DNA from: a bacterium
Lineage (GTDB): Bacteria; Cyanobacteriota; Vampirovibrionia; Obscuribacterales; Obscuribacteraceae
DNA length: 12,139 bases
Direction of reading: 5' to 3'
Assembly (NCBI GenBank): GCA_030431355.1
Contig: JAUIJG010000144.1
Coordinates: 1-12,139, forward strand
This document shows, piece after piece, positions 6,334 through 12,139 of this stretch. The notes under the pieces were generated by a model. The model was not told the DNA's origin. It made no database searches and saw nothing but the letters and a program-made list of their open reading frames with translations. The stretch's first letter is position 1. Each line of letters begins with the position of its first letter. Position numbers and translations under genes: made by a program.

Positions 6334-7938
6334 ATGTATCGCCCTACCGGAAAATTTGTCAAACTAGACAGGCTCAGCAATCTGCCGACGATAGACGACA
6401 TCACCAATGTTTTGAATCAATCCAGGGAAGCACCGGGTAAGCAGATTGAGCTCCCCTGGCAGCTGGAGTCCACCGGTGATCTCTATAGATTGCTGGTAGC
6501 CTGTTCCCATGGAAATTCGGAGCCGACCTGGAATTTGCTCATCGGAGAAGGACGCGATGAGATAGAGGTGTGGACCTATCAGACAGGCGATGTTGCCCTG
6601 GTTCTCAACCTGGTCCTCTCCGAGTCCACCGAGAATATGTCCTATGGTACCGATCAGCAGAGTCTATTCGGTCAGAGTGAGACGCGTAACACTGGTCTGT
6701 CCGGCTCCTACAGCACATCGCTTCTGGGATTACAGTCTTTAACTTCCACCAGTCAAAAAGTGCCGGTTTTTCAGGCGAACGAAAAAGTCTCAAGCGTTGC
6801 CTCCATGGAAGGCTCTCTGGCCGACTGGCCTATTCCTACTCTTTTGCAATCCATCAACATGGGAAAGAGGAGCGGTAAGCTGACCGTGATCTCGGACCAA
6901 TCCATGGCGGAGCTTTTCTTCGTCGATGGAGAGCTTATGCATGCCACCGCCCTGAATCAGCAGGGGGAACTGGCGATTATGGAACTTGTCACCTGGGAGC
7001 AGGGAAAGTTCTATTTCTACAATGACGAGAGCACCGAACTAAAAACTATCAAGAGACGGCTGGACGCAATTCTTATGGAGAGCGTCACACTGTTGGATCA
7101 GACCAAGTATTTGCTTGGTCAGGGATTTAAGATGGAAGCTTATCTGCATCGAGCTAATCCCAATCTTTCGGAACAGCAGTTTGAAGAAGCCGTCAGCCGT
7201 GGGGCGCCCTGCGACAATAATTTGCAAAAGCAATTTTATTTGAGGCTGGATGGAAACACCACCATGTTCGATATTTTGCGTGAGCGACCCATGACTAAAA
7301 AAGAGTGGGTGCCCATCGTATTCAACATGTTCCAGTGCGGTTTGGTGCGGATCTCGGATAAGCCTCAAAAGCCCGACAAAACAAAACATCTTACCTCGAC
7401 CCATCTTGATCGAAACGCGATTACCAGTGTGTCGGTCTCGTTTTTGCGTGCCGACAGCTGTTTGTTTTCCTTCTCCGCATTCCAGTACTTCCTTGAAAAA
7501 GAATTTTTCCGTGCCCAATACGCTAATTCACCATTTACGGTGATAGTTTTTGATCTCTGGGTTGCTAAAGGAAATCAGCTTGAGCCCTTGAATGTAACCC
7601 AGGTGGCAGAAGTCGGCAAACGGCTGGCCAGCATAATGAGACCGATCGACATCGCGGCCCATTTCGAAACGCTCAGCTACGCAATTCTCCTCCCGTACAC
7701 CGAAACTGCTTCGGCGGCAATTTTCTCCCATCGTGTTTTGGAAGTTTTGCGCAGTAAGGGATTGTCCGCCGGTATGGATCCCGGCTCTCTAGTAAGCGCC
7801 TTCGGTATTGCCGGAGTTCCGGAAGACTGCAAAGACATCGGTCTATTATTGTCAGCCGCAAAGGTGGCCAGAAAAGTTGCCCAGACAAGTGCCATGCCCA
7901 TCGTTATGTTTAAAGACTTGAAGGCTCCGACTGAATAA
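6334..7938 (+). CDS. PATAN/DUF4388 domain protein with degenerate GGDEF domain
   Basis: This is a 534-aa cytosolic protein with no membrane segment seen. An N-terminal region of unknown type (1-155) ends in a Ser/Thr/Gln-rich linker (100-150). Residues 159-228 match the DUF4388/PATAN pattern first described at the N-terminus of cyanobacterial PatA (GSLADWPIPTLLQSINMGKRSGKL, FFVDGELMHA, WEQGKFYFY). Residues about 300-341 look like the winged-helix-like tail often paired with it (LDGNTTMFDILRE, FNMFQCGLVRI). Residues 378-527 follow the GGDEF fold (FTVIVFDLW, HFETLSYAILLPYTETAS, GIAGVPED), but the GGDEF signature itself reads ETLSY at 445-449, so c-di-GMP synthesis is not expected. It is probably a signalling scaffold or a binding module. 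The Shine-Dalgarno sequence is weak. It is likely its own transcription unit. Confidence 0.72.
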   Translation: MYRPTGKFVKLDRLSNLPTIDDITNVLNQSREAPGKQIELPWQLESTGDLYRLLVACSHGNSEPTWNLLIGEGRDEIEVWTYQTGDVALVLNLVLSESTENMSYGTDQQSLFGQSETRNTGLSGSYSTSLLGLQSLTSTSQKVPVFQANEKVSSVASMEGSLADWPIPTLLQSINMGKRSGKLTVISDQSMAELFFVDGELMHATALNQQGELAIMELVTWEQGKFYFYNDESTELKTIKRRLDAILMESVTLLDQTKYLLGQGFKMEAYLHRANPNLSEQQFEEAVSRGAPCDNNLQKQFYLRLDGNTTMFDILRERPMTKKEWVPIVFNMFQCGLVRISDKPQKPDKTKHLTSTHLDRNAITSVSVSFLRADSCLFSFSAFQYFLEKEFFRAQYANSPFTVIVFDLWVAKGNQLEPLNVTQVAEVGKRLASIMRPIDIAAHFETLSYAILLPYTETASAAIFSHRVLEVLRSKGLSAGMDPGSLVSAFGIAGVPEDCKDIGLLLSAAKVARKVAQTSAMPIVMFKDLKAPTE

Positions 7939-7951
7939 GATTCGGAGCCTT
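7921..7951. terminator. Hairpin at the end of the PATAN gene, shared with convergent gene
   Basis: AAGGCTCCGA (7921-7930) pairs perfectly with TCGGAGCCTT (7942-7951) around an 11-base loop that contains the stop codon. There is no proper T-run after it on the plus strand (CGTATATTT), and only CTTTAAA further along the minus strand. Its position between convergent stops suggests a bidirectional terminator or 3' stabiliser. Confidence 0.55.
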
Positions 7952-7993
7952 CGTATATTTGCGCCACTATTCCAGGGCTGCCTATTTTGTCTG

Positions 7994-8012
7994 AACAGCT
8001 TCAGGCTGTTTT
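7994..8012 (+). terminator. Second small hairpin with T-run between convergent genes
   Basis: AACAGC-TTCAG-GCTGTT is a 6-pair stem whose last bases run into TTTT, the order expected of a plus-strand intrinsic terminator for the PATAN gene. It overlaps the stop codon of the minus-strand gene that ends at 8001. Confidence 0.4.
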
Positions 8013-8648
8013 CAGATCCGTCACTTCCCTCATCAGTCTAAGCAAGGTTGTCTGGGCCCTTGATGCAACATAAGGATTCTCGTCTTCAGCCAGAACCCGT
8101 AGGATCGCAATAGGTACGGTATAGCTCTCCGCCAATCTTAATCTGACATCAGGGCTGGGGTCACGAACCAGATTCCAGATCGTTTTCATCGAAGCGTTCA
8201 GATTTTCAGCCACGCTAGCTCTCACCTGGGAATCGCTATGGACAGCCAGTCTAGCCAGGGTGGTTGAGTGCGCCCGAGGGTGTTCACCGATTCGCTCCAG
8301 CAATGGAGTCGGAGCATTTCTGGTCAAATGATCGAGCACCGGTGGCGGTGTGTTTGGATTGATCGCCAAAAGCCACCTGATTCTAGCCGCTTCTAGAGCG
8401 GCGTTTTCTTTAATAGCCTGTTTTCGAAGATCTTCTTCTTTATTCCTAGTCTTAGTCATGACCTCCGCTCTCTTTGGCTCTGTGTTTCCACCATTTTCTT
8501 CTTTATTACACAGCAACACCTTGAGTGCCTCCCTTATCTGTTCTTCCGGTCTTTCCCAATTAAACGAGTAAGCAAAAGAAAGGTCATATTGCTCAGGCTC
8601 AGAACTAGTCTCCGTTATTCTCGTTTTTTTATTCTTGTTGAAAGACAT
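8001..8648 (-). CDS. Leucine-rich-repeat-variant / HEAT-like helical repeat protein
   Basis: This is a 215-aa protein of unknown function, taking the ATG at 8648. The N-terminal 60 residues are polar and charged. Residues about 60-85 form a charged helix rich in Lys, Glu and Ala. The remainder carries degenerate helical repeats of about 22-25 residues built on the pattern NPNTPPPVLDHL, EHPRAHSTTLARLAVHSDSQVRASVAENL, DPSPDVRLRLAES, DENPYVASRAQTTLL, which recall LRV or HEAT repeats used for protein-protein contacts. The start is uncertain. An in-frame GTG at 8750 lies inside a GC-rich hairpin and lacks a Shine-Dalgarno sequence. Another ATG at 8462 has GGAGG only two bases away and would leave 153 aa, still including all repeats. 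No signal peptide is seen. The gene converges on the PATAN gene. Confidence 0.6.
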   Translation of the reverse strand: MSFNKNKKTRITETSSEPEQYDLSFAYSFNWERPEEQIREALKVLLCNKEENGGNTEPKRAEVMTKTRNKEEDLRKQAIKENAALEAARIRWLLAINPNTPPPVLDHLTRNAPTPLLERIGEHPRAHSTTLARLAVHSDSQVRASVAENLNASMKTIWNLVRDPSPDVRLRLAESYTVPIAILRVLAEDENPYVASRAQTTLLRLMREVTDLKTA

Positions 8649-8737
8649 ACTCGTGTATCGATTATTTGTAAGCCCATCCGCCTCCGGAGCGTCCACCATC
8701 TGGAGACCTAAACTAATATGCCTGCTACCATTATGCC

Positions 8738-8758
8738 CCCGGCTTTTCACGGGCCGGG
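8738..8758. repeat. GC-rich hairpin upstream of the repeat-protein gene
   Basis: CCCGGC pairs with GCCGGG across a 9-base loop, about 90 bases upstream of the chosen start on the minus strand. It covers the GTG at 8750 and argues against that codon as the start. It may belong to the leader. Confidence 0.35.
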
Positions 8759-8897
8759 CTAAGTTTGTATATATATTCGTATAAGAAAAGCCATAAGTTC
8801 CGCTCTCACTCCTGTTTTTGAGGGTGCTGGAAGAGAGCTAGATAAGAGTTGGGAATGAATATAAGTTTCACCCCACAAAATTATAGTTAAACGCTAA

Positions 8898-8925
8898 TTG
8901 CCTCTGGGCGAGCTTTGACTATGAT
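8898..8925 (+). promoter_or_regulatory. Candidate promoter for the small RNA
   Basis: TTGCCT (8898-8903) and TATGAT (8920-8925) are spaced by 16 bases, with four and five matches to consensus. An overlapping GATAAT lies at 8923-8928. Transcription would start near 8932, just before the long inverted repeat. A second possibility uses TTGACT at 8915 as the -35, but its -10 is poor. Confidence 0.3.
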
Positions 8926-8931
8926 AATTGA

Positions 8932-9153
8932 AGATTGACGAATACGAGGCTATGGAGCCACTAGCAATCACTAGTTACCCAGGGATAGGGATGAATGACT
9001 ACGTTTTGCGGTCAATCGGCAAACAGATTGAATAAAGTATCCATACGGAACAACACCAATCCCAGCTCCATAGCCACTTACCAGATTTAAAAGAGCGATT
9101 CTGCCATACTCTGCAAATAGGATTCGGATTTTTTCCGAATTCTATTTGTTTTT
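8932..9153 (+). ncRNA. Candidate structured small RNA ending in an intrinsic terminator
   Basis: GGCTATGGAGC (8948-8958) is a perfect 11-base inverted repeat of GCTCCATAGCC (9065-9075), closing a domain of 128 bases. Inside it, GGGATAGG and CCAATCCC pair with one mismatch, ACTAG/CTAGT forms a hairpin, and so do TGAC/GTCA around GTTTTG and CAATC/GATTG. About 40 bases beyond lies a textbook terminator, and no ORF precedes it on this strand. The RNA would be about 220 nt, within the range of 6S-like RNAs, but I recognise no family consensus. The 5' end is a guess from a weak promoter. Confidence 0.4.
9114..9153 (+). terminator. Strong intrinsic terminator with no upstream ORF
   Basis: CAAATAG-G-ATTCGGA pairs with TCCGAAT-T-CTATTTG: 15 pairs including one G-T, around a five-T loop, followed directly by TTTTT (9149-9153). 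The T-run is on the plus-strand side only. The nearest upstream plus-strand gene ends at 7938, beyond other terminators and an opposing gene, so the transcript it stops is probably non-coding. Confidence 0.7.
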
Positions 9154-9175
9154 GGCCGAAATTTAGACAAGTAGG

Positions 9176-9228
9176 GCTGCCACCCATGGTCTCCCTCCAA
9201 TTGCCCCAGAGATAGAATGTGTGGCAGC
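9176..9228. repeat. 8-bp inverted repeat enclosing a 37-base segment
   Basis: GCTGCCAC (9176-9183) pairs perfectly with GTGGCAGC (9221-9228), and TCTC/GAGA may extend the pairing inside. It lies 23 bases after the terminator T-run. No function is recognised. Confidence 0.35.
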
Positions 9229-9324
9229 GAACCTCGATCTTAGGCGCGCCTTTGATGTCAGTCAAGTTGGTAAGCTACATTACCTGTACTCTGAACTTAT
9301 ATTCTTTCCCGTAGCTTTAAATAA

Positions 9325-9371
9325 GAGAATATTCTCCGCCTTACTACGTGATTTCACGTAGCCCCATGGGG
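9325..9371. promoter_or_regulatory. Three adjacent palindromes, possible operators
   Basis: Within 47 bases lie GAGAATATTCTC (9325-9336), CTACGTG-ATTT-CACGTAG (9344-9361) and CCCCATGGGG (9362-9371), all perfect dyads. They sit 96-142 bases upstream of the secreted-protein start at 9467. The spacing suits regulator-binding sites, although the middle one could also be an RNA hairpin. Confidence 0.35.
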
Positions 9372-9466
9372 AAACTCGCATTTACTCTCGGGGGTTCGCT
9401 TTCTAAACTGTAGACAGTGATAGAACCGCAAGCGCAAAGCTTCCAAAAACCCCAAAGAATAAATCA

Positions 9467-10081
9467 ATGAAAAATTTCCATCTCTCAGCCTTAATAGCCG
9501 TATTCGCCACCCTGGTATGTCTGCCGGCCTTCGCCCAGCAAGCATACAGTCAGCAAGGATTCATGCCCCTGAACCAGGGCAATGTTCCCGGGCTTAGTGG
9601 CGGTGGAATGGTTAATGGTGCTTTCCAGCAGGTGCCGGCCCAGGGCTTTCAGCCCATGGCCAATCAGGGCGGTTATGTGACAGGCAACTTGCCTCCCCAG
9701 CAGCAGTTTAATCCGTCCCAGCCAGGCAACGGTTATCACACATCTAATCTCAACACCAAGAGTCCTTATGAACAGCAGGAGCTTGCCCTCCAGGAAGCAC
9801 GGATGCTGCAGGAGCTTCAAGAGTTGAAACAGGGTAAAGTTACGGCTAATAGCTCAAGCGGAGATTTTGAGCGAGGTCAGGTCTCCGGCTCCAAACGCGG
9901 TAAGTTTGCCAAAGCGATTGGAAAAGTGGGCTCCTTTGTTAGAAAAGGCGCTGTGGCAGCCGCACCCGCAGGAGCGGCAGTGGGAACTCTCTTTATCATG
10001 CGCGCCGCCTTCGGTCCGCCCGCTACCTTTATGCCGGTCGCTACTCCCACAGGAACCGCATTCATTCCCATGAGCCGATAA
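9467..10081 (+). CDS. Secreted Gln/Gly/Pro-rich protein of unknown function
   Basis: This is a 204-aa protein. Residues 1-23 are a clear Sec signal peptide (basic MKNFH, hydrophobic LSALIAVFATLVCLPAFA, cleavage likely after AFA before QQ). Residues 24-100 are low-complexity, rich in Gln, Gly, Asn and Pro, and probably disordered. Residues 102-124 (YEQQELALQEARMLQELQELKQG) form a short amphipathic, coiled-coil-like helix. Residues 142-162 are basic (GSKRGKFAKAIGKVGSFVRKG). Residues 163-185 are Ala/Gly-rich and hydrophobic and could insert into a membrane or pack as a glycine zipper. The start is fixed by the signal peptide rather than by the Shine-Dalgarno sequence, which is weak. It appears to stand alone. 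An envelope or surface role is likely; no family was recognised. Confidence 0.75.
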   Translation: MKNFHLSALIAVFATLVCLPAFAQQAYSQQGFMPLNQGNVPGLSGGGMVNGAFQQVPAQGFQPMANQGGYVTGNLPPQQQFNPSQPGNGYHTSNLNTKSPYEQQELALQEARMLQELQELKQGKVTANSSSGDFERGQVSGSKRGKFAKAIGKVGSFVRKGAVAAAPAGAAVGTLFIMRAAFGPPATFMPVATPTGTAFIPMSR

Positions 10082-10163
10082 GTCAGAGCAACTTCTGCCA
10101 GGCATGTGAGTATCAACTAAGGCGTCAGACACCAATTTCCTCGTAACTTAAGATAATCCTTGC

Positions 10164-10192
10164 TTCAATACGGGGACTGCTTGATCTATACT
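10164..10192 (+). promoter_or_regulatory. Candidate promoter for the zinc-ribbon gene
   Basis: TTCAAT (10164-10169) and TATACT (10187-10192) are separated by the optimal 17 bases; the -10 matches five of six positions, the -35 only three. Transcription would begin near 10199, giving a leader of about 45 bases that contains a small TCGC-CTCG-GCGA hairpin just before the ribosome site. Confidence 0.4.
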
Positions 10193-10243
10193 TGAATCCT
10201 CAACATACCGACTGCCATCGCCTCGGCGAGAGAGGGTTTTGCC

Positions 10244-10498
10244 ATGAGTGATCATAAGACTTGTCCCAAGTGTGATAGTGAAGACTTTGTCGCCACCGCC
10301 TTTGGCTTGACCCGAGGACGTCAGATCGGCATTACCACAGGTCTGGTAAAGAAAGTGGCACCGGCTGTTTATGTGTGCTGCGACTGCGGATTCCTTGAGA
10401 TGTGGGTTGATTGCAAGGAAGATTTGAACGAGATCCGCAATTATTATCTGGATAAGTCCAAAGAGAGACAGGCTGAGAGAGTCAAAGTAGAAGTCTAG
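10244..10498 (+). CDS. Small zinc-ribbon protein
   Basis: This is an 84-aa cytosolic protein. Two CxxC knuckles, C7-P-K-C10 and C45-C-D-C48-G, frame a core of about 35 residues with short strands (FVATAFGL, VYVCCDCGFLEMWV). This is a typical zinc ribbon, of the kind that binds nucleic acid or protein or acts as a structural module. A charged helix (59-84, rich in Lys, Glu and Arg) ends the protein. The ATG follows AGAGGG by seven bases. Its stop codon TAG interlocks with that of the convergent gene: both use the four bases CTAG at 10495-10498. Family membership beyond zinc ribbon cannot be assigned. Confidence 0.75.
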   Translation: MSDHKTCPKCDSEDFVATAFGLTRGRQIGITTGLVKKVAPAVYVCCDCGFLEMWVDCKEDLNEIRNYYLDKSKERQAERVKVEV

Positions 10499-11031
10499 CG
10501 ACCGACAGATTCAATAGACTTTTCCATCTCCTCCAGCTGGTTGATATCATATCGCCACCGCTTCAAGAATTGGCTGAACACTTCGATTCCATCATCTCCG
10601 TTCACTTCCGTTTCGGATTTTGCCGCAATAATTGCTGCTTTCAGGTTTCTCAGCTTTTCTTCGATGTGCTCATCCATGAGCTTGTCTAGAACAAACCCGG
10701 CTCTCTCTTTTACTTTTAAAGAATCACTTTCCAGGCTGCTATTGCCGTTTCGTTGATGTGTGATTGCCATGGCGCTCGACATTACAAGATTTTTGACCAG
10801 GATGTCGGAAAGCTGTTCCGTGTGCTTTTTCAGTTTGATAAAAATAGTCTCTGCTGCGGGACCGGATAGAGGCCAGTCCTTGGTCAGCCAGGCGACAAAG
10901 AAGGCTCGACCGGATTCGCTATCCTGGAAGAAGCTCTCCATATCATCTGGGGCTTGCTCGCCATAGATTGCCTCAATCATCTTTCCAGCTTCATCTACTC
11001 GGGTTCTAAATTTCTCTCTTTGATCAACCAT
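10495..11031 (-). CDS. Helical protein of unknown function
   Basis: This is a 178-aa soluble protein of no recognised family. It is mostly helical and highly charged, with no signal peptide, membrane segment or cysteine pair. Residues 44-54 (FFVAWLTKDWP) form an aromatic patch, residues 104-140 a long Lys/Glu/Ala helix (LKVKERAGFVLDKLMDEHIEEKL), and the C-terminus another (LEEMEKSIES). The ATG at 11031 has only a loose GAGA-type ribosome site. The coding sequence is normal along its whole length and the gene has a good -10 upstream, so I take it as real. It diverges from the Ser/Thr kinase gene across an 84-base gap, which hints at shared control but proves nothing. Confidence 0.6.
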   Translation of the reverse strand: MVDQREKFRTRVDEAGKMIEAIYGEQAPDDMESFFQDSESGRAFFVAWLTKDWPLSGPAAETIFIKLKKHTEQLSDILVKNLVMSSAMAITHQRNGNSSLESDSLKVKERAGFVLDKLMDEHIEEKLRNLKAAIIAAKSETEVNGDDGIEVFSQFLKRWRYDINQLEEMEKSIESVGR

Positions 11032-11068
11032 GCTTCATTCTCTTTTGAAATTTCCACGAATCCGCCAC

Positions 11069-11074
11069 ATTATA
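11069..11074 (-). promoter_or_regulatory. Perfect -10 element for the helical-protein gene
   Basis: On the minus strand TATAAT (11074-11069) lies 37 bases before the ATG at 11031, which would put transcription start near 11062 and give a leader of about 31 bases. It sits in an alternating TA tract, which is easily melted. The -35 is weak. Confidence 0.4.
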
Positions 11075-11082
11075 TATATATT

Positions 11083-11101
11083 CTTCCTTATAAATAGGAA
11101 G
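11083..11101 (+). promoter_or_regulatory. Inverted repeat around a -10-like box upstream of the kinase gene
   Basis: CTTCCT-TATAAAT-AGGAAG is a perfect 6-bp inverted repeat whose loop is a TATAAA box, 15 bases before the kinase ATG. It could be an operator over the promoter or a leader hairpin. It lies between two divergent genes. Confidence 0.35.
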
Positions 11102-11115
11102 CTAGAGAATTGATC

Positions 11116-12139
11116 ATGAATCCCAGGGATTTAGCATCTGTCTCAAATATAGTAGATCTCATGCCGTCGTTAATCGCCGGTCGTTTTGAGGTGATTGACT
11201 GCATCGGGCGCGGTGGAGTCGGTGTTGTTTTGAAGTGCCGGGATACGGTTTTGAACAACATTGTGGCGGTGAAGTTTCTCCTTAATGATGTCTCCGATGA
11301 GGAAGCGACACGATTTCAACGCGAGGCGATCACGGCCGCTAAGCTGAACCATCGCAACATAGTCCGGGTTGTGGACTTTGGGCAGAACAATGACGGCAGA
11401 TTGTTTCTGGTGATGGAGTATCTGGAAGGCGGCACCCTGGGGGAAGAGGTCGACAATGAAGGTCCGTATTCCGTGGCTTCGGCTTTGCCCATCATTTTGA
11501 AAGTATGCGACGGACTGATCCATGCCCACAAACTCGGTATTTTGCACAGGGATGTGAAACCGTCAAATGTGATGCTAGCCCGAGAGCCCAATGGGAAGAT
11601 TGTGCCAAAGCTGGTGGATTTTGGGCTGGCCAGATTTCAAAAAGATGAACAGCAGCTGACCACCGGCGGAAGGGTGTTCGGCTCTCCTTCCTATCTCAGC
11701 CCGGAAGTGGCAACCGGTAGCCTGGTGGACTTTCGCACCGATATTTATAGCCTGGGATGTTTGATTTTTGAAACCCTGGCAGGCACTCCGCCATTCCTTG
11801 GAGAGACGGCCTTCGAGACGCTCAATCAGAAGATCAGTCAGAAGGCGCCCAGCCTGGAGGCTAAAACCGGGAAAAAATTCCCCCAGGAGTTGGAGGATAT
11901 TCTTGCCCATTGTCTGGCCGTCGAGCCAGGCAATCGCTATAACTCCGTGCAAGAGCTAAAAGATGATCTTGAGTCGCTCTATGATCTGGAAGAGTACCAG
12001 GATTTTGATATCGAAGAAGATTCTGAAGAGCTCAATATTACCCAGACCCTGGTATTAAAAGCTCATCCGGATATACAGCCTGAGAAGAGGGTAAATCAGA
12101 GAAATATTGTAATTATAGGTACATTGCTGGTTTTGGCTC
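11116..12139 (+). CDS. Hanks-type Ser/Thr protein kinase, membrane-anchored (3' end beyond window)
   Basis: 341 residues are seen and the frame is open at the right edge. The kinase domain (about 22-290) has every catalytic element: glycine loop GRGGVGVV (31-38), VAVK with Lys53, helix-C Glu70, HRDVKPSN (144-151, catalytic Asp146), DFG (168-170), activation segment with GSPSYLSPE (189-197) and DIYSLG (209-214). An acidic linker (291-307, rich in Glu and Asp) follows, then RNIVIIGTLLVLA from 329, the start of a transmembrane helix, as in PknB-type receptors whose sensor domain lies outside. The ATG at 11116 has a modest GAG site; an in-frame ATG at 11161 would still keep the kinase domain whole. 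The extracellular part, and so the signal sensed, is outside the window. Confidence 0.92.
   Translation, partial: MNPRDLASVSNIVDLMPSLIAGRFEVIDCIGRGGVGVVLKCRDTVLNNIVAVKFLLNDVSDEEATRFQREAITAAKLNHRNIVRVVDFGQNNDGRLFLVMEYLEGGTLGEEVDNEGPYSVASALPIILKVCDGLIHAHKLGILHRDVKPSNVMLAREPNGKIVPKLVDFGLARFQKDEQQLTTGGRVFGSPSYLSPEVATGSLVDFRTDIYSLGCLIFETLAGTPPFLGETAFETLNQKISQKAPSLEAKTGKKFPQELEDILAHCLAVEPGNRYNSVQELKDDLESLYDLEEYQDFDIEEDSEELNITQTLVLKAHPDIQPEKRVNQRNIVIIGTLLVLA

Larger units (their letters stand above)
8759..9466. other. 700-base stretch without a convincing gene
   Basis: The only sizeable frame (minus strand, 8999-9265) has a composition unlike protein (many Trp and Cys) and no ribosome site. The stretch holds a weak hairpin GCTCTC/GAGAGC (8802-8838), a candidate small RNA with terminator (about 8932-9153), an 8-bp inverted repeat (9176-9228) and a run of three palindromes (9325-9371), each listed separately. 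Confidence 0.5.

Noticed and set aside
8971..9141. Start-less minus-strand frame with a membrane-like segment (IALLNLVSGYGAGIGVVPYG)
   Set aside because: It looks protein-like for about 40 residues but has no ATG, GTG or TTG before that segment, and a stop bounds it upstream. It might be a gene remnant, but nothing beside it in other frames supports that.
8999..9265. 88-codon minus-strand ORF
   Set aside because: It is rich in Trp and Cys, has no ribosome site and no recognisable motif, and lies across the terminator hairpin and long inverted repeat, which explain the sequence better.
9854..10135. Minus-strand Cys/His/Ser-rich ORFs opposite the secreted protein
   Set aside because: The apparent Cys/His pattern comes from the Ala/Gly-rich codons of the sense gene.

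Overview
The window (12,139 bases, about half G+C) reads as a stretch of ordinary bacterial chromosome. There are no IS elements, tRNAs, rRNAs or CRISPR arrays. Genes are spread over both strands, in short operons separated by unusually roomy intergenic gaps. The mix of genes suggests a cyanobacteria-related lineage such as Vampirovibrionia/Melainabacteria (Obscuribacterales-like): a MEP-pathway dxs, a PATAN/DUF4388 protein fused to a decayed GGDEF domain, a membrane-anchored Hanks-type Ser/Thr kinase, and an LRV/HEAT-like repeat protein. The lineage is an inference from gene content only; I could not run a phylogeny.

Layout from left to right. Bases 1-425 carry no gene but hold strong nested inverted repeats, probably a terminator or structured 3' region for the minus-strand gene that ends at 426. 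That gene (426-860) encodes a small exported protein with an HMA-like metal-binding fold. dxs (1-deoxyxylulose-5-phosphate synthase) follows on the plus strand and converges on a minus-strand ybaB-recR pair. Then comes a plus-strand cluster: a 61-aa single-span membrane protein overlapping a lysophospholipid acyltransferase, which overlaps a second, paralogous acyltransferase whose catalytic His and Asp are both Gln. A 534-aa PATAN/DUF4388 protein with a degenerate GGDEF domain follows as a separate unit, ending in a hairpin shared with a convergent LRV/HEAT-repeat gene.

Bases 8649-9466 form a long stretch without a convincing gene. It is not empty: it contains an 11-bp perfect inverted repeat spanning about 130 bases, a 15-bp terminator hairpin followed by T5 with no upstream ORF (a candidate small RNA), another 8-bp inverted repeat, and three adjacent palindromes upstream of the next gene. 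After it come a secreted Gln/Gly/Pro-rich protein, a small zinc-ribbon protein whose stop codon interlocks with that of a convergent helical protein of unknown function, and finally the 5' part of a Ser/Thr protein kinase that runs off the right edge.

Functionally the window joins isoprenoid precursor synthesis (dxs), recombination repair (recR/ybaB), membrane phospholipid acylation (the acyltransferase pair) and signalling or regulatory proteins. The most original items are the catalytically dead acyltransferase paralogue translated in overlap with an intact one, the PATAN protein with a destroyed GGDEF signature, and the two structured non-coding stretches.
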